Positions 1 to 7,563 of a stretch of 52,732 bases of DNA are shown here, in pieces. How positions within the stretch are numbered: the stretch's first letter is position 1; each line of letters opens with the position of its first letter. The position numbers were made by a program, and so were the translations under genes. Origin of the DNA: a virus; IMG/VR virus record IMGVR_UViG_3300042544_002506, positions 1 through 52,732 of that record; one strand, written 5' to 3'. The notes beneath the pieces were generated by a model. That model saw only the letters and a program-made list of their open reading frames with translations. It had not been told where the DNA came from and searched no databases.

Positions 1-57
1 GATCTCGAAGTTGCCAAGAAAGCAAACTGCGCAAAATATGGTACTATTTCCTTGTGA
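1..57 (+). CDS. 3' end of a small hypothetical gene (partial)
   Basis: Only the last 18 codons are in the window, ending TGA at 55-57. Residues DLEVAKKANC match a stretch of the protein at 510-842, and the DNA matches bases 581-606 almost exactly, so this is the tail of a paralogue whose C-terminus has diverged or been cut short. Its stop overlaps the GTG start of the next gene. Function unknown. Confidence 0.6.
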   Translation, partial: DLEVAKKANCAKYGTISL

Positions 58-266
58 GCAACCTCCAACAAAACGATGCCTATCAGCCAGTTAATTATGC
101 CTATCTCTCTGGGGCCCTTCAAGGCGGCATGCAAATGATCGCACGCGAACTTGTAATGGCTGGACTGCTGCAACACGATGATCTTGCAAAAGCAGAAGAA
201 ATTGTTGCTGCTATGATAACTCGCTGTGAAGCTAGTGAACGTGAATATTCAAAAACCAAAAACTAA
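54..266 (+). CDS. Small hypothetical protein, paralogue of 26092-26301
   Basis: 70 residues with a GTG start that overlaps the preceding stop (GTGA). The core around residues 14-64 (VNYAYLSG, then GLLQHDDL, then EASEREY) aligns with the protein at 26092-26301, so the two are distant duplicates in the early region. It looks helical and soluble, with no known motif. Function unknown. Confidence 0.7.
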   Translation: MSNLQQNDAYQPVNYAYLSGALQGGMQMIARELVMAGLLQHDDLAKAEEIVAAMITRCEASEREYSKTKN

Positions 267-271
267 AACTT

Positions 272-505
272 ATGAAAATTATATTTGAGAAAGAAGAAAA
301 TCAAGAAAAGCAATTGACACTTGCTGATGTCGATCACAATCAATTCTTTGTGTGTGGGGATGGTTATCTGTGTCAAAAGATCACCGATTCCCGTTACACT
401 ACCATTGCTAAAAGCAACGGACAACTTTACAGCGATATTTTTTCGTGTGATGCTCATTATCGAATCAAGCGCATTCTTCCTAAGATCGCGAAGATTGAAT
501 TTTGA
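272..505 (+). CDS. Small hypothetical protein, paralogue of 17615-17848
   Basis: 77 residues starting ATG 6 nt after the previous stop. It shares the start MKI-FEKE, the core NQFFVCGDG-LCQK and the end NIAKIEF/KIAKIEF with the protein at 17615-17848. The conserved Cys-containing core suggests a small beta-rich fold. No function can be assigned. Confidence 0.75.
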   Translation: MKIIFEKEENQEKQLTLADVDHNQFFVCGDGYLCQKITDSRYTTIAKSNGQLYSDIFSCDAHYRIKRILPKIAKIEF

Positions 506-509
506 GACT

Positions 510-842
510 ATGAACATCTATTCAGCAAGCGACTTGATCGCTCTTGGTTTTGATCCAAGTGATCCACACTTCAAGAGCGATCTCGAAGTCGCAAAGAAAG
601 CAAACTGCAGTCGCAAAGAACTTGTTGATGTTATCTTTGCAGCACGTCGAGAAGCAATAAAGACCTTTCATAGTGAGCCTCGCACCTACTCTTTCGATGA
701 AGCAGTTGCTTATCTTAGAGGCTGGCTTTGGAGCGAGTCAAATCTAGAAGCGCTAACTCACAACGAAGTTTGTGCAATGTTCAAGAATGCTGCAGCGTGT
801 GTTGAATGCGCGAATGATGGAATAGGAAATCGACCAACTTAA
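510..842 (+). CDS. Hypothetical protein, full-length version of the 1-57 fragment
   Basis: 110 residues from the ATG at 510, chosen because it directly follows the previous stop; upstream in-frame codons overlap the preceding gene. Residues 23-33 (SDLEVAKKANC) match the truncated reading frame at the left edge. Together with the genes at 54 and 272 this gives a duplicated arrangement X-gene-gene-X'. No known domain is recognised. Confidence 0.7.
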   Translation: MNIYSASDLIALGFDPSDPHFKSDLEVAKKANCSRKELVDVIFAARREAIKTFHSEPRTYSFDEAVAYLRGWLWSESNLEALTHNEVCAMFKNAAACVECANDGIGNRPT

Positions 843-844
843 TT

Positions 845-1012
845 ATGGCAAGCTCAGGAAAAGGTAAAGGCAGCGTAAAGACTGTTGAATGGTGGAAACA
901 TCTTCGTGATCGCAAACGCGCTCAAAATCGTTTGGTGCGAGAAGATGGCAAAGAACAGATTGAAACAGAATTAGAGGAAGCTGAAGAGGAGGGTGAAGAT
1001 GAAGAATATTAA
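845..1012 (+). CDS. Very small charged protein
   Basis: 55 residues: a basic N-terminal half (GKGKGSVK, then RDRKRAQNR) and a strongly acidic tail rich in Glu ending EDEEY. The tail overlaps the start of the first SV-array minigene in the same style as that family's junctions. A nucleic-acid or protein-binding adaptor is possible but only a guess. Confidence 0.6.
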   Translation: MASSGKGKGSVKTVEWWKHLRDRKRAQNRLVREDGKEQIETELEEAEEEGEDEEY

Positions 1013-1205
1013 ACACGAAGCGTATAATTTTATAAGTGTTGCGGTATGGGACGCAGCAGCACATAGTGTAGAGCATGCTGTTGATAATTATGTAAGCGGA
1101 CTTGCGTGGGGTAGTGCGTGGGACAGCATAAGCAATACTATATGGGCTATTGATGATAGTTCAAGAGATACTGTTAACAATACGATAGGCGCCTATGAAT
1201 ATTGA
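999..1205 (+). CDS. SV-repeat-family minigene A1
   Basis: 68 residues; the ATG at 999 (MKNIKHE) is preferred over the GTG at 993 because family members start MNIE/MKNI. A degraded four-residue period of Val/Ala (SVAVWDAAAHSVEHAV) runs through the body and it ends TIGAYEY. The last codons contain the ATG of the next member. First of 33 related minigenes in the window; function unknown. Confidence 0.7.
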   Translation: MKNIKHEAYNFISVAVWDAAAHSVEHAVDNYVSGLAWGSAWDSISNTIWAIDDSSRDTVNNTIGAYEY

Positions 1206-1377
1206 AACTGAAATAAGTTACAATGTGTACTATTCAGTGCTGTTCTTGGTGCATAGCCCTGTGAGTGGCGCTGTGAATTGTTCTGTGGGTGTTTCTGTGT
1301 ATAATACTGTGAGGGATGATGTGTGGAATTCAGTTAGTGATTCAGTTAGCAATGCAATAAAGGAATATGAATATTGA
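1195..1377 (+). CDS. SV-repeat-family minigene A2
   Basis: 60 residues, start MNIETEIS, end AIKEYEY. The second half (CSVGVSVYNTVRDDVWNSV) shows the x-Ser-Val-x period clearly. It overlaps both neighbours by 11 nt through the TATGAATATTGA junction, which implies coupled translation. Confidence 0.75.
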   Translation: MNIETEISYNVYYSVLFLVHSPVSGAVNCSVGVSVYNTVRDDVWNSVSDSVSNAIKEYEY

Positions 1378-1609
1378 AACTATAACACATGCATCTTTTA
1401 CAGAAGAAATTACTGAATTATGGGATGATGTTTGGAATTCAGTAATTTTTAGGACAAATTATAATTTGAATCGCGATGTTGCACTTAATATACGCAATCG
1501 TGTAAGTGAATTTGAAATAAGCCTTAGAGACGCTGGTCAATCTGAAGCTGGCGCATATAGTGGTGCGATGCACCGCACTAGACTAATAACAACAACCATT
1601 TTACAATAA
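1367..1609 (+). CDS. SV-repeat-family minigene A3 (array end)
   Basis: 80 residues with the family start MNIETITH but a C-terminus (TRLITTTILQ) that lacks EYEY, as expected for the last gene of a coupled array. Only faint repeat character is left (DDVWNSV). The stop is followed at once by an early promoter. Confidence 0.65.
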   Translation: MNIETITHASFTEEITELWDDVWNSVIFRTNYNLNRDVALNIRNRVSEFEISLRDAGQSEAGAYSGAMHRTRLITTTILQ

Positions 1610-1627
1610 CGAACTACAATATAATAA
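1608..1627 (+). promoter_or_regulatory. Early promoter
   Basis: AACGAACT-ACAA-TATAAT, directly after the array A stop and 6 nt before the 1634 start codon. Confidence 0.8.
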
Positions 1628-1633
1628 AAACAT

Positions 1634-2020
1634 ATGGGACTTGACATGTACTTAACTTCGCGCTCAGAAAATGAGCGCGCTAAAGCAAATGATTATGCCG
1701 ATTGGGCAGTGCTCGCCTATTGGCGCAAATTCAATGCACTACACGCTTGGTTTGTGCGCAATGTGCAAGACGACGTAGATAACTGCGGCGATTATGTTGT
1801 GACACAATCTAAACTAAGTGAGCTTATAGGCGTTCTCAAGACGCTGCAGCAGACTCGCGATACAAGCTTGCTGCCAACACAAAGCGGCTTCTTTTTTGGA
1901 GATACTAATTACGACCAATGGTATTGGAGCAAGGTTGCCTCTGCTATTGATACACTATCTAAAATCTTAACAACCTTTGACTTTGAAAACGATGAACTTC
2001 TTTATACTTCAAGCTGGTAA
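1634..2020 (+). CDS. Conserved phage protein of the 'MGLDMYL' type
   Basis: 128 residues beginning MGLDMYLTSR, a start I recall from many otherwise uncharacterised phage proteins. It is rich in Trp and Tyr (WAVLAYWRKFNALHAWF near residues 24-40; YDQWYWSKV near 97), suggesting a compact globular protein. Function unknown; the recognition is from memory of the N-terminal motif. Confidence 0.75.
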   Translation: MGLDMYLTSRSENERAKANDYADWAVLAYWRKFNALHAWFVRNVQDDVDNCGDYVVTQSKLSELIGVLKTLQQTRDTSLLPTQSGFFFGDTNYDQWYWSKVASAIDTLSKILTTFDFENDELLYTSSW

Positions 2021-2027
2021 CCCTCCT

Positions 2028-2234
2028 ATGGACAATAAGATCGCTGCGATAATTTTTCTATGCAGTGCTGTATTGGTTGTAACACACATACTTTCCTATG
2101 CAGCTGGTGCTAATGCTGAGAGTCCAGGCGGTGGTGATGCACCAATAATGCTGCCATTCGTATTGGTTATGGTTGCTACAATCGCATCAACATTATTCTC
2201 TCTTATTATTATCTTAACAAACATCTTATCTTAA
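2028..2234 (+). CDS. Small two-helix membrane protein
   Basis: 68 residues from the ATG at 2028 (an in-frame ATG at 1992 would overlap the previous gene). Two hydrophobic segments, about residues 4-22 and 43-66, flank a Gly/Pro-rich loop (ESPGGGDAP). Probably an inner-membrane early protein. No family recognised. Confidence 0.6.
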   Translation: MDNKIAAIIFLCSAVLVVTHILSYAAGANAESPGGGDAPIMLPFVLVMVATIASTLFSLIIILTNILS

Positions 2235-2243
2235 AATAACTAA

Positions 2244-2263
2244 AAGGAACTACTGTATAATAT
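2244..2263 (+). promoter_or_regulatory. Early promoter, GGAACT variant
   Basis: AAGGAACT-ACTG-TATAAT; drives the HD-domain gene at 2268, whose ATG is only 6 nt past the -10 box. Confidence 0.7.
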
Positions 2264-2267
2264 AATT

Positions 2268-2819
2268 ATGACAAGAGAACTTGCAATTGAAATTGCGACT
2301 GCTGCACACGCTGGGCAAAAGCGTAAAAACAGCGGAGAAGATTATATCGCGCATCCTTTAAAGGTTGCTGAGAACGCAGAACGAATTTTTCGAGAAGAAT
2401 ATGCTGGTGATTTCTTCCCTGATGAAGTAGAAGTTATTGCAAGAAAAATCTATATTGTCGGTGTGCTGCACGATGTAATTGAAGATACTGAGGTCAATTT
2501 GGAAGCAATATCCAATGTCTTTCCCGATATTCATATTCTTCAAGCATTGGCTAAGCTTACTCGACATGAAGGTCAAACCTATTTTGATTTCATCAAAGAA
2601 GTTATCGACAATGGCAGCATAATTGCTAAGATTGTAAAGATTGCCGATATTCGGCACAATATGAGCGACTTGAAGGAAGGCTCTTTGAAAGATAAATATC
2701 GCTTTGCTTTGGATAAGCTAACTGATACTTCAAAAGAACGCAAAGACCTATTGCAGCGAATACAAGCATTAGAAGACGAAATTGATGATATGCATTATCA
2801 ATCGCAAATGAATTTATAA
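2268..2819 (+). CDS. HD-domain (p)ppGpp hydrolase-like protein (SpoT/MESH1 type)
   Basis: 183 residues covering a single HD hydrolase domain of the RelA/SpoT family without synthetase or regulatory parts, the size of MESH1-like small alarmone hydrolases. Visible ligands and motifs are H29 (EDYIAHP), H68-D69 followed by E72-D73 (VLHDVIEDT), and D127/N131 (KIADIRHN). The family removes the 3' pyrophosphate of ppGpp using Mn2+. A phage copy under an early promoter could blunt the host stringent response during takeover; that role is inferred. Activity on other nucleotides is possible. Confidence 0.8.
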   Translation: MTRELAIEIATAAHAGQKRKNSGEDYIAHPLKVAENAERIFREEYAGDFFPDEVEVIARKIYIVGVLHDVIEDTEVNLEAISNVFPDIHILQALAKLTRHEGQTYFDFIKEVIDNGSIIAKIVKIADIRHNMSDLKEGSLKDKYRFALDKLTDTSKERKDLLQRIQALEDEIDDMHYQSQMNL

Positions 2820-2830
2820 AAGAAACTACT

Positions 2831-3367
2831 ATGAAAATATTTTGGGACATTGACGAGACACTGATTCATTCTCGTGTTTACATTGACAGTAAACATAAGC
2901 ACACATTCGTCGTTGACGTTTATGACGAACTCTACTACACATGCGTGCGACCCTGCTCCAATGACTTGATTAACTATAGTCGAGAATTGGTTGGTGCAGA
3001 TAATGTTTACATCTTAACTGCAGCGGCTGAGTTATATGCGCAGCGTATTAGTAAGAAAGCTGATTGGGGCTTTGCCGAGGATCATATCATTGGTCGGGAA
3101 ACTATTGAACGCTATAGCATTAATATCCCAAGTTTGTATGGCAGCAGCACGTATGTATCAGAGCATCCATTAGCTCATCCTGATAATGTCTTGATTGACA
3201 ACTTGATGCCAGAGTGGAACAATGAAAAGACATCGTTGATGCGCATTAATCCTAAGACAAACTATTGCAAAGTTGATGATTATATAGGCTATAATTTGGA
3301 AGAAGACATCTTTAGAGATAATATTAAACACTTTTTGAAAACGAGATATGAGAACAAAACAATTTGA
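2831..3367 (+). CDS. HAD-superfamily phosphatase
   Basis: 178 residues. The N-terminus carries HAD motif I, D6-I-D8-E-T (WDIDETL), motif II Thr lies in ILTAAAE (about T63), and an acidic motif appears as VLIDN. The insert pattern fits a small FCP1/5'-nucleotidase-like HAD enzyme. Substrate unknown. The gene follows the HD protein by 11 nt, so the two may be co-expressed. It overlaps the next gene by 20 nt. Confidence 0.75.
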   Translation: MKIFWDIDETLIHSRVYIDSKHKHTFVVDVYDELYYTCVRPCSNDLINYSRELVGADNVYILTAAAELYAQRISKKADWGFAEDHIIGRETIERYSINIPSLYGSSTYVSEHPLAHPDNVLIDNLMPEWNNEKTSLMRINPKTNYCKVDDYIGYNLEEDIFRDNIKHFLKTRYENKTI

Positions 3368-3644
3368 ATTGAGTAACGGTGACTTAGCTAATGGCGAGTC
3401 AATTGAAGAGATGATTAAAACTCTTGAGAGCCTTAACAAACGAGCAAAGGAGCTAGGAGCAATTGATACATCTGTCGATTTTTATCGAGGAGACTATGGC
3501 TATGTTGAAATTTCAGCAACCCGATACATGACACCTGAAGAGGTAGCAAAAGCTGAAGCAGACGATGCAGTCAGAAACCAAAGACAGCTTGACTTTGAGC
3601 GTAGACAATACGAAGCTCTTAGAGCAAAATTCGAAAAGCAATAA
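3348..3644 (+). CDS. Hypothetical coiled-coil protein
   Basis: 98 residues; starts inside the last codons of the HAD gene at an ATATGAG overlap. The C-terminal half is long, charged and helical (EVAKAEADDAVRNQRQ, then FERRQYEALRAKFEKQ). No catalytic motif is seen. Confidence 0.65.
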   Translation: MRTKQFELSNGDLANGESIEEMIKTLESLNKRAKELGAIDTSVDFYRGDYGYVEISATRYMTPEEVAKAEADDAVRNQRQLDFERRQYEALRAKFEKQ

Positions 3645-3662
3645 CGAACTCTAATATAATTA
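3643..3662 (+). promoter_or_regulatory. Early promoter
   Basis: AACGAACT-CTAA-TATAAT; precedes the 51-residue gene at 3675. Confidence 0.8.
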
Positions 3663-3674
3663 AGGACAGCAAAT

Positions 3675-3830
3675 ATGAAACTACTACAAAAAATTAAAAA
3701 CGTATTCACTCGCCGTCAATCAGTTTATGGTGCTAAGATCTTTACGCAACGTTCTTGGCTCGATCGTCAAGTAGACGACGCAATCTATAAGCGCGAGATG
3801 ATGCGCGGCGTTGGACCAGCTATCAAATAA
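3675..3830 (+). CDS. Very small basic protein
   Basis: 51 residues, net positive, with a helical amphipathic start (KLLQKIKNVFTRR) and a basic tail (YKREMMRGVGPAIK). Has its own promoter and a tidy ORF, which supports it being real. Function unknown. Confidence 0.6.
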   Translation: MKLLQKIKNVFTRRQSVYGAKIFTQRSWLDRQVDDAIYKREMMRGVGPAIK

Positions 3831-3852
3831 CAAAACAGTTAATTGAAAACAA

Positions 3853-3872
3853 AACGAACTACATTATAATTA
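3853..3872 (+). promoter_or_regulatory. Early promoter
   Basis: AACGAACT-ACAT-TATAAT; drives the DUF6745-like gene at 3879. Confidence 0.8.
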
Positions 3873-3878
3873 AAACAT

Positions 3879-4853
3879 ATGAAAGAGAAAATTACTCATA
3901 TCACTGACGAACAAAAAGCAAAAATGCCACAGTATGTGGATAGGTGGATCAAGACCGGTACTAATACTGATCGACTCGATCCAGTCCGTACCGCGAAGAC
4001 AATTGAGAACTACCGTAAGCTTATTGGTAAGCCTGTTGATGTTCCTTTGATTATCCTCGATAACCCTCTTGAAGCGTGGGCGGCTTGCCATCTCCTTAGT
4101 AACTTCGGAGTGAGCTTTGAGAACCTTAATGCAGAGCTTGCAGAGGTTTTCAATGGTAACCCTAAAGGCTATGAGATTCCTCGTGCTCGACTGCCATGGC
4201 AATGCGGTTCGTTCTTTGTATCGACCTTCTCCTTCTATGACTATATGTTTGAAGAGCTGGGCGTTGAGATCGACGCAGAGCTTTACGCGAAGTATAAAGT
4301 CTGGGAATCGACTTCTGAGCTTGGCTGTATCTATCCTTTGGATGAGTATACTATTGTCTCTCAGAAACCAACTGAGATTCATTTGAACGAAGCTCGTGTG
4401 CTGCATCGCGATGGTGGACCTGCTATTTCTTATGCTGGTATGGGTAACCTTAAGATCTATTGCTTGAATGGTGTTACTGTTCCAGAATATATCGCGGTGA
4501 CTCCTGAAGAGAAACTCGATCTTGAATACTACAAGACTATCGAGAACGCTGACGTCAAAGCTGAGTTTGTTCGCAAAGCTGGCATTGAACGCTTCAAAGA
4601 ACTTGGCAAATTGGTCGATGACTATACCAAGTATGCTGGAGCCGAATATGAACTCTGGCAGAAGAGTCAATATGAAATCTGGGATATGAGCGCGATCTTC
4701 GATGGTCTCGACTATGCTCCTTATTTGATGATGACAAATCTCACTACAGGTATTTATCATTTCGAGGGAGTTAGTCCAGCTTGTCGTACTCTTAAAGATG
4801 CAATCAAGGAACGCTTAGGCGGACGTGATCTTATCATTAAAGCTATTGCGTAA
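3879..4853 (+). CDS. DUF6745-like protein
   Basis: 324 residues. From memory of the family, three parts match DUF6745 proteins: an N-terminal helical segment (EQKAKMPQYVDRWI), a middle WQCGSFFVS...FYDYMFEELG block, and the hallmark LHRDGGPAISYAG followed by YCLNGVTVPEYIAVTPEE and an ENADVKAEFVRKAG segment. Bacterial members commonly carry a long DSVWDSVR-like repeat between the first two parts; this copy lacks it, while separate genes nearby encode just such repeats. Function of DUF6745 is unknown to me. It ends 11 nt inside the convergent endonuclease gene. Confidence 0.65.
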   Translation: MKEKITHITDEQKAKMPQYVDRWIKTGTNTDRLDPVRTAKTIENYRKLIGKPVDVPLIILDNPLEAWAACHLLSNFGVSFENLNAELAEVFNGNPKGYEIPRARLPWQCGSFFVSTFSFYDYMFEELGVEIDAELYAKYKVWESTSELGCIYPLDEYTIVSQKPTEIHLNEARVLHRDGGPAISYAGMGNLKIYCLNGVTVPEYIAVTPEEKLDLEYYKTIENADVKAEFVRKAGIERFKELGKLVDDYTKYAGAEYELWQKSQYEIWDMSAIFDGLDYAPYLMMTNLTTGIYHFEGVSPACRTLKDAIKERLGGRDLIIKAIA

Positions 4854-5994
4854 GCTTTAGCTTTGATTCGAGAATAGCTTCGATATTGTCGAAATCATAG
4901 TATGGAATTCTAACGAGTTCGATATTATGGTCTCGACAATATCTGTTTTTGCGTTGGTCGCGTTCTTGCGTTTCTTCGAAGGCTTTTTCTCCACCAAAAA
5001 ACTTGATAGGTTCGAAGTGTTGCTTACCGTCGAATTCTATCATTAAGTTAAGAGAAGGTACAAAGAAATCAAAATAGTATCTATAGCTATCATCCTTAAT
5101 ATATTTTTGAATTTTGTATTCACAGTTTAAAGAGTTGAGATACTTTGAAATCCTCGTCTCGCCTTGAGAGTTGCAGCACGCGACACAACCACTACCTCTC
5201 AAATGCCCACCAGGCTTTTGTTGAAACTCGCCATGAACAGGGCAGATAATATTGACGGGTGTAATACTGTTAATGTAATATACGTTTTCGTAATTGTAGA
5301 AATTATCATGAATTACGCTCGACCGCGCCACAAAACTCTTTTGTAGTTTCTTGTTATTATTTGCTCGTACTCGTTCAATGTTGCACTCTTCGCAACCACC
5401 AAACCCTCTCGATAATATAGTAGCCTTTGTCTCAAAGTACTTGTTGTGCTCAAGACACTTTACCCGTACGGTAGATACACTGTTAGCGTACCCTGATTCG
5501 GAAAGATCAAACTTATTATCTCCCCAGACGCTCTTAATAATATTCTCCCATTCTACTTTCCGCTTCGCGTGATTAGATTCAGAATAATTTTTATTTGGTT
5601 TGCATTTTTTGCAACCTCTTCCTAATGTATAGTGCGCAGAGTATGGCATCTTAAATAACCCATGGTCAGGGCAGATTATATCAACAGGCGTATTAGCATT
5701 CTTATACACAACTTTCGAATAATCGTATCTATCGCCATGCTTGTCTCTAAACTTTCCTAAAACATAATCATGGCTATGAGTTATTGGCGCACTATTTTTA
5801 ATCTTACCGCATGCCTGACAACCAAACCCTCTTAAATGAGCGCCTGCTCGTTGTTTAAATTCGCCATGCAAAGAACACACAGCTGTTATTATTGTATCGC
5901 TATTAACATAGTTGATGTTAACGTATTCATACACGCCTTTATGTACTTTTGTTGCTTTTTCGATAAAGCTCTCGTTTGTATGTCTTACAGGCAT
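4843..5994 (-). CDS. Vsr-like (EDxHD) homing endonuclease with zinc-finger repeats
   Basis: 383 residues. About residues 1-270 hold four copies of a roughly 60-residue unit ending in a CxxC knuckle (for example HGEFKQRAGAHLRGFGCQAC), a DNA-binding array common in phage homing enzymes. The C-terminus has the nuclease core FDFFVPSLNLMIEFDGKQH followed by a helix ending VRIPYYD, as in I-Bth0305I-type Vsr-like enzymes. It is convergent with the DUF6745 gene and sits behind a late-type box. Expected to cut a cognate phage locus and spread itself. Confidence 0.85.
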   Translation of the reverse strand: MPVRHTNESFIEKATKVHKGVYEYVNINYVNSDTIITAVCSLHGEFKQRAGAHLRGFGCQACGKIKNSAPITHSHDYVLGKFRDKHGDRYDYSKVVYKNANTPVDIICPDHGLFKMPYSAHYTLGRGCKKCKPNKNYSESNHAKRKVEWENIIKSVWGDNKFDLSESGYANSVSTVRVKCLEHNKYFETKATILSRGFGGCEECNIERVRANNNKKLQKSFVARSSVIHDNFYNYENVYYINSITPVNIICPVHGEFQQKPGGHLRGSGCVACCNSQGETRISKYLNSLNCEYKIQKYIKDDSYRYYFDFFVPSLNLMIEFDGKQHFEPIKFFGGEKAFEETQERDQRKNRYCRDHNIELVRIPYYDFDNIEAILESKLKLTQ

Positions 5995-6000
5995 ATAAAT

Positions 6001-6009
6001 TATTTAGTC
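6001..6009 (-). promoter_or_regulatory. Late-type promoter box for the Vsr-like endonuclease
   Basis: Minus-strand GACTAAATA ends 6 nt before the ATG at 5994. Confidence 0.6.
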
Positions 6010-6048
6010 TACGCACCGTACTTTTCTACGATTAACCGTAGATATCGT

Positions 6049-6068
6049 AACGAACTACTATATAATTA
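6049..6068 (+). promoter_or_regulatory. Early promoter
   Basis: AACGAACT-ACTA-TATAAT, 60 nt upstream of the gene at 6128. The interval contains a small AAGCA/TGCTT hairpin and a late box, so the gene may be read both early and late. Confidence 0.7.
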
Positions 6069-6114
6069 ACTCGTAAGCATATGATGTGCTTGCATAATTT
6101 AACTCCTAGCCTAT

Positions 6115-6122
6115 AATAAATA
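6115..6122 (+). promoter_or_regulatory. Late-type promoter box
   Basis: AATAAATA, 5 nt before the ATG at 6128. Confidence 0.55.
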
Positions 6123-6127
6123 CGAAT

Positions 6128-6472
6128 ATGAAATTAAATCAAAATGAATGTGTGCTTCACGGTGAAGCAATGATTATGCCTGCTTCTCTTCCAGCTGATG
6201 CTGTAGAGATCAAGCCATCAAACGATAATTACCACATTATCGCAGACAGTGAAACTACTGGCAACCACCATGTCATCGACACGGTTCCTGGTACTCGCTT
6301 CTTCAAGAGCGGTAGTCGTACCTTTATGACTAACGAGAAAGAGACTCGTGTTCGCTGCGTGCATCCAGCTCGTCACAATGCGATTGCGTTGAGCCCTGGT
6401 ACATATGAAGTTGGCGAGAATCAACTTGAGTATGACCACTTCGCTCAGAACCTACGTAAGGTTCGCGACTAA
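6128..6472 (+). CDS. Conserved phage protein of unknown function
   Basis: 114 residues, beta-rich. HIIADSETTGNHHVID (about residues 37-52), CVHPARHNAI (about 77) and the end YDHFAQNLRKVRD resemble a widespread phage family I remember only as hypothetical. It is flanked by an early and a late promoter and followed by a strong terminator, so it forms its own unit. Confidence 0.7.
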   Translation: MKLNQNECVLHGEAMIMPASLPADAVEIKPSNDNYHIIADSETTGNHHVIDTVPGTRFFKSGSRTFMTNEKETRVRCVHPARHNAIALSPGTYEVGENQLEYDHFAQNLRKVRD

Positions 6473-6498
6473 TATATTTGTAGTGTGTGTAGTAAATA

Positions 6499-6532
6499 GG
6501 GGAGAGTCTTTCGGCTCTTCCCTTATTTTTTT
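6499..6532 (+). terminator. Rho-independent terminator
   Basis: Eight-pair stem GGGGAGAG/CTCTTCCC (one G-T pair), loop TCTTTCGG, then TTATTTTTTT. Closes the 6128 transcript. Confidence 0.85.
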
Positions 6533-6540
6533 GTAGAGAG

Positions 6541-6548
6541 CATAAATA
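6541..6548 (+). promoter_or_regulatory. Late-type promoter box
   Basis: CATAAATA; its last A is the first base of an ATG at 6548, so the second ATG at 6554 (5 nt gap, as at other late genes) is the likelier start. Confidence 0.6.
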
Positions 6549-6553
6549 TGCTT

Positions 6554-7561
6554 ATGCGTAGAAACGATTTCAAACAGTTAACAAGCCTCTATGAGAGCGT
6601 ATATGTTGTTAGCGAAGCAAACTTAGCAGATGACAAAACTCTTATGGCAGCTCTTGACGAGGCTTTAGGTGAAAAAGGTATTACTGGAAACTCTCCTATC
6701 GAAAAATGGTTTAAGACACAGTACCTTAAATGGTTCAAATCTCCTGAGGGCGATGATAAGAAAAATGTATCACAGCACCAATATGCTGAAGGCGAGCCAG
6801 AGTGGATGTCGAGAGAAGGTATTGTAGATTTCGGTGGCTTCTCGCAGAGTGAGAAGCAGAAACTTTCTCATATGATCGACTACTTCCTCGCGCTTGATGA
6901 TAGAGAGATCGCAACGATTTACAAAGAACCATACGGCGTCATCGTTAATAAGGTTGCTGAGTGGGATCGTAGATTAGCTAAGAAGATGGAGAAATCAGAA
7001 ATCTCTCCGCTTGTCGAAGGCACTGACTTTAAAGTTATTCGTAAGACCCAAGACGAAACAGGAGCACCGATGAAGTGGGTTAAGCTTCTAACACCTGCAG
7101 CATTTAAGTTTGAAGGTAATTCAATGGGACACTGTGTAGGTGGTTATAACCCATCTAAGAAAGGTCTCGATATCATCTCTCTATATGATGAAGATAACTT
7201 GCCGCATGTTACTATCGAGATTCAAAACAAAGAAATAAGACAGATTAAAGGTAAGCAAAACGCTGCCCCTACATCTACATATCAGCCGCCTTGCTACGAG
7301 TTTGTTAAATATCTTGTTGACAGAGATGGATACAAGGTTACTGGTGACGGTGATAACATTGGTATGGCGCATTTTGAAAGTGAGTATTACTTCCGCGATA
7401 CACAAGAATGGCAAGATATCTTTACTAATAAGATCGTGCCTATGCAACAGAGAGCGTTTGATGAAATCAAGAAGCGCATTAAAGTTATTGCTACAGAAGG
7501 CTATGAGTATGCTTCAAGCTATATGTATAACCTTCTCAAAGAAAAGCGCTCAATCTGGTAA
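6554..7561 (+). CDS. PcfJ-like domain protein
   Basis: 335 residues from ATG 6554. The C-terminal half carries the PcfJ-type signature: MGHCVGGYNPSKKG near residue 193, then a strand pair ending HVTIEIQNKEIRQIKGKQN. PcfJ-like domains occur in plasmids and phages with unknown biochemical role. The N-terminus (RNDFKQLTSLYESVYVVSEA) resembles short targeting peptides of T4 internal head proteins; with the late box this raises the possibility of packaging. It is followed after 2 nt by an LRR gene. Confidence 0.75.
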   Translation: MRRNDFKQLTSLYESVYVVSEANLADDKTLMAALDEALGEKGITGNSPIEKWFKTQYLKWFKSPEGDDKKNVSQHQYAEGEPEWMSREGIVDFGGFSQSEKQKLSHMIDYFLALDDREIATIYKEPYGVIVNKVAEWDRRLAKKMEKSEISPLVEGTDFKVIRKTQDETGAPMKWVKLLTPAAFKFEGNSMGHCVGGYNPSKKGLDIISLYDEDNLPHVTIEIQNKEIRQIKGKQNAAPTSTYQPPCYEFVKYLVDRDGYKVTGDGDNIGMAHFESEYYFRDTQEWQDIFTNKIVPMQQRAFDEIKKRIKVIATEGYEYASSYMYNLLKEKRSIW

Positions 7562-7563
7562 AC

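Noticed and set aside
3870-4760. 296-residue minus-strand ORF
   Set aside because: Lies entirely antisense to the DUF6745-like gene, has no promoter or start context, and shows no protein-like motif.
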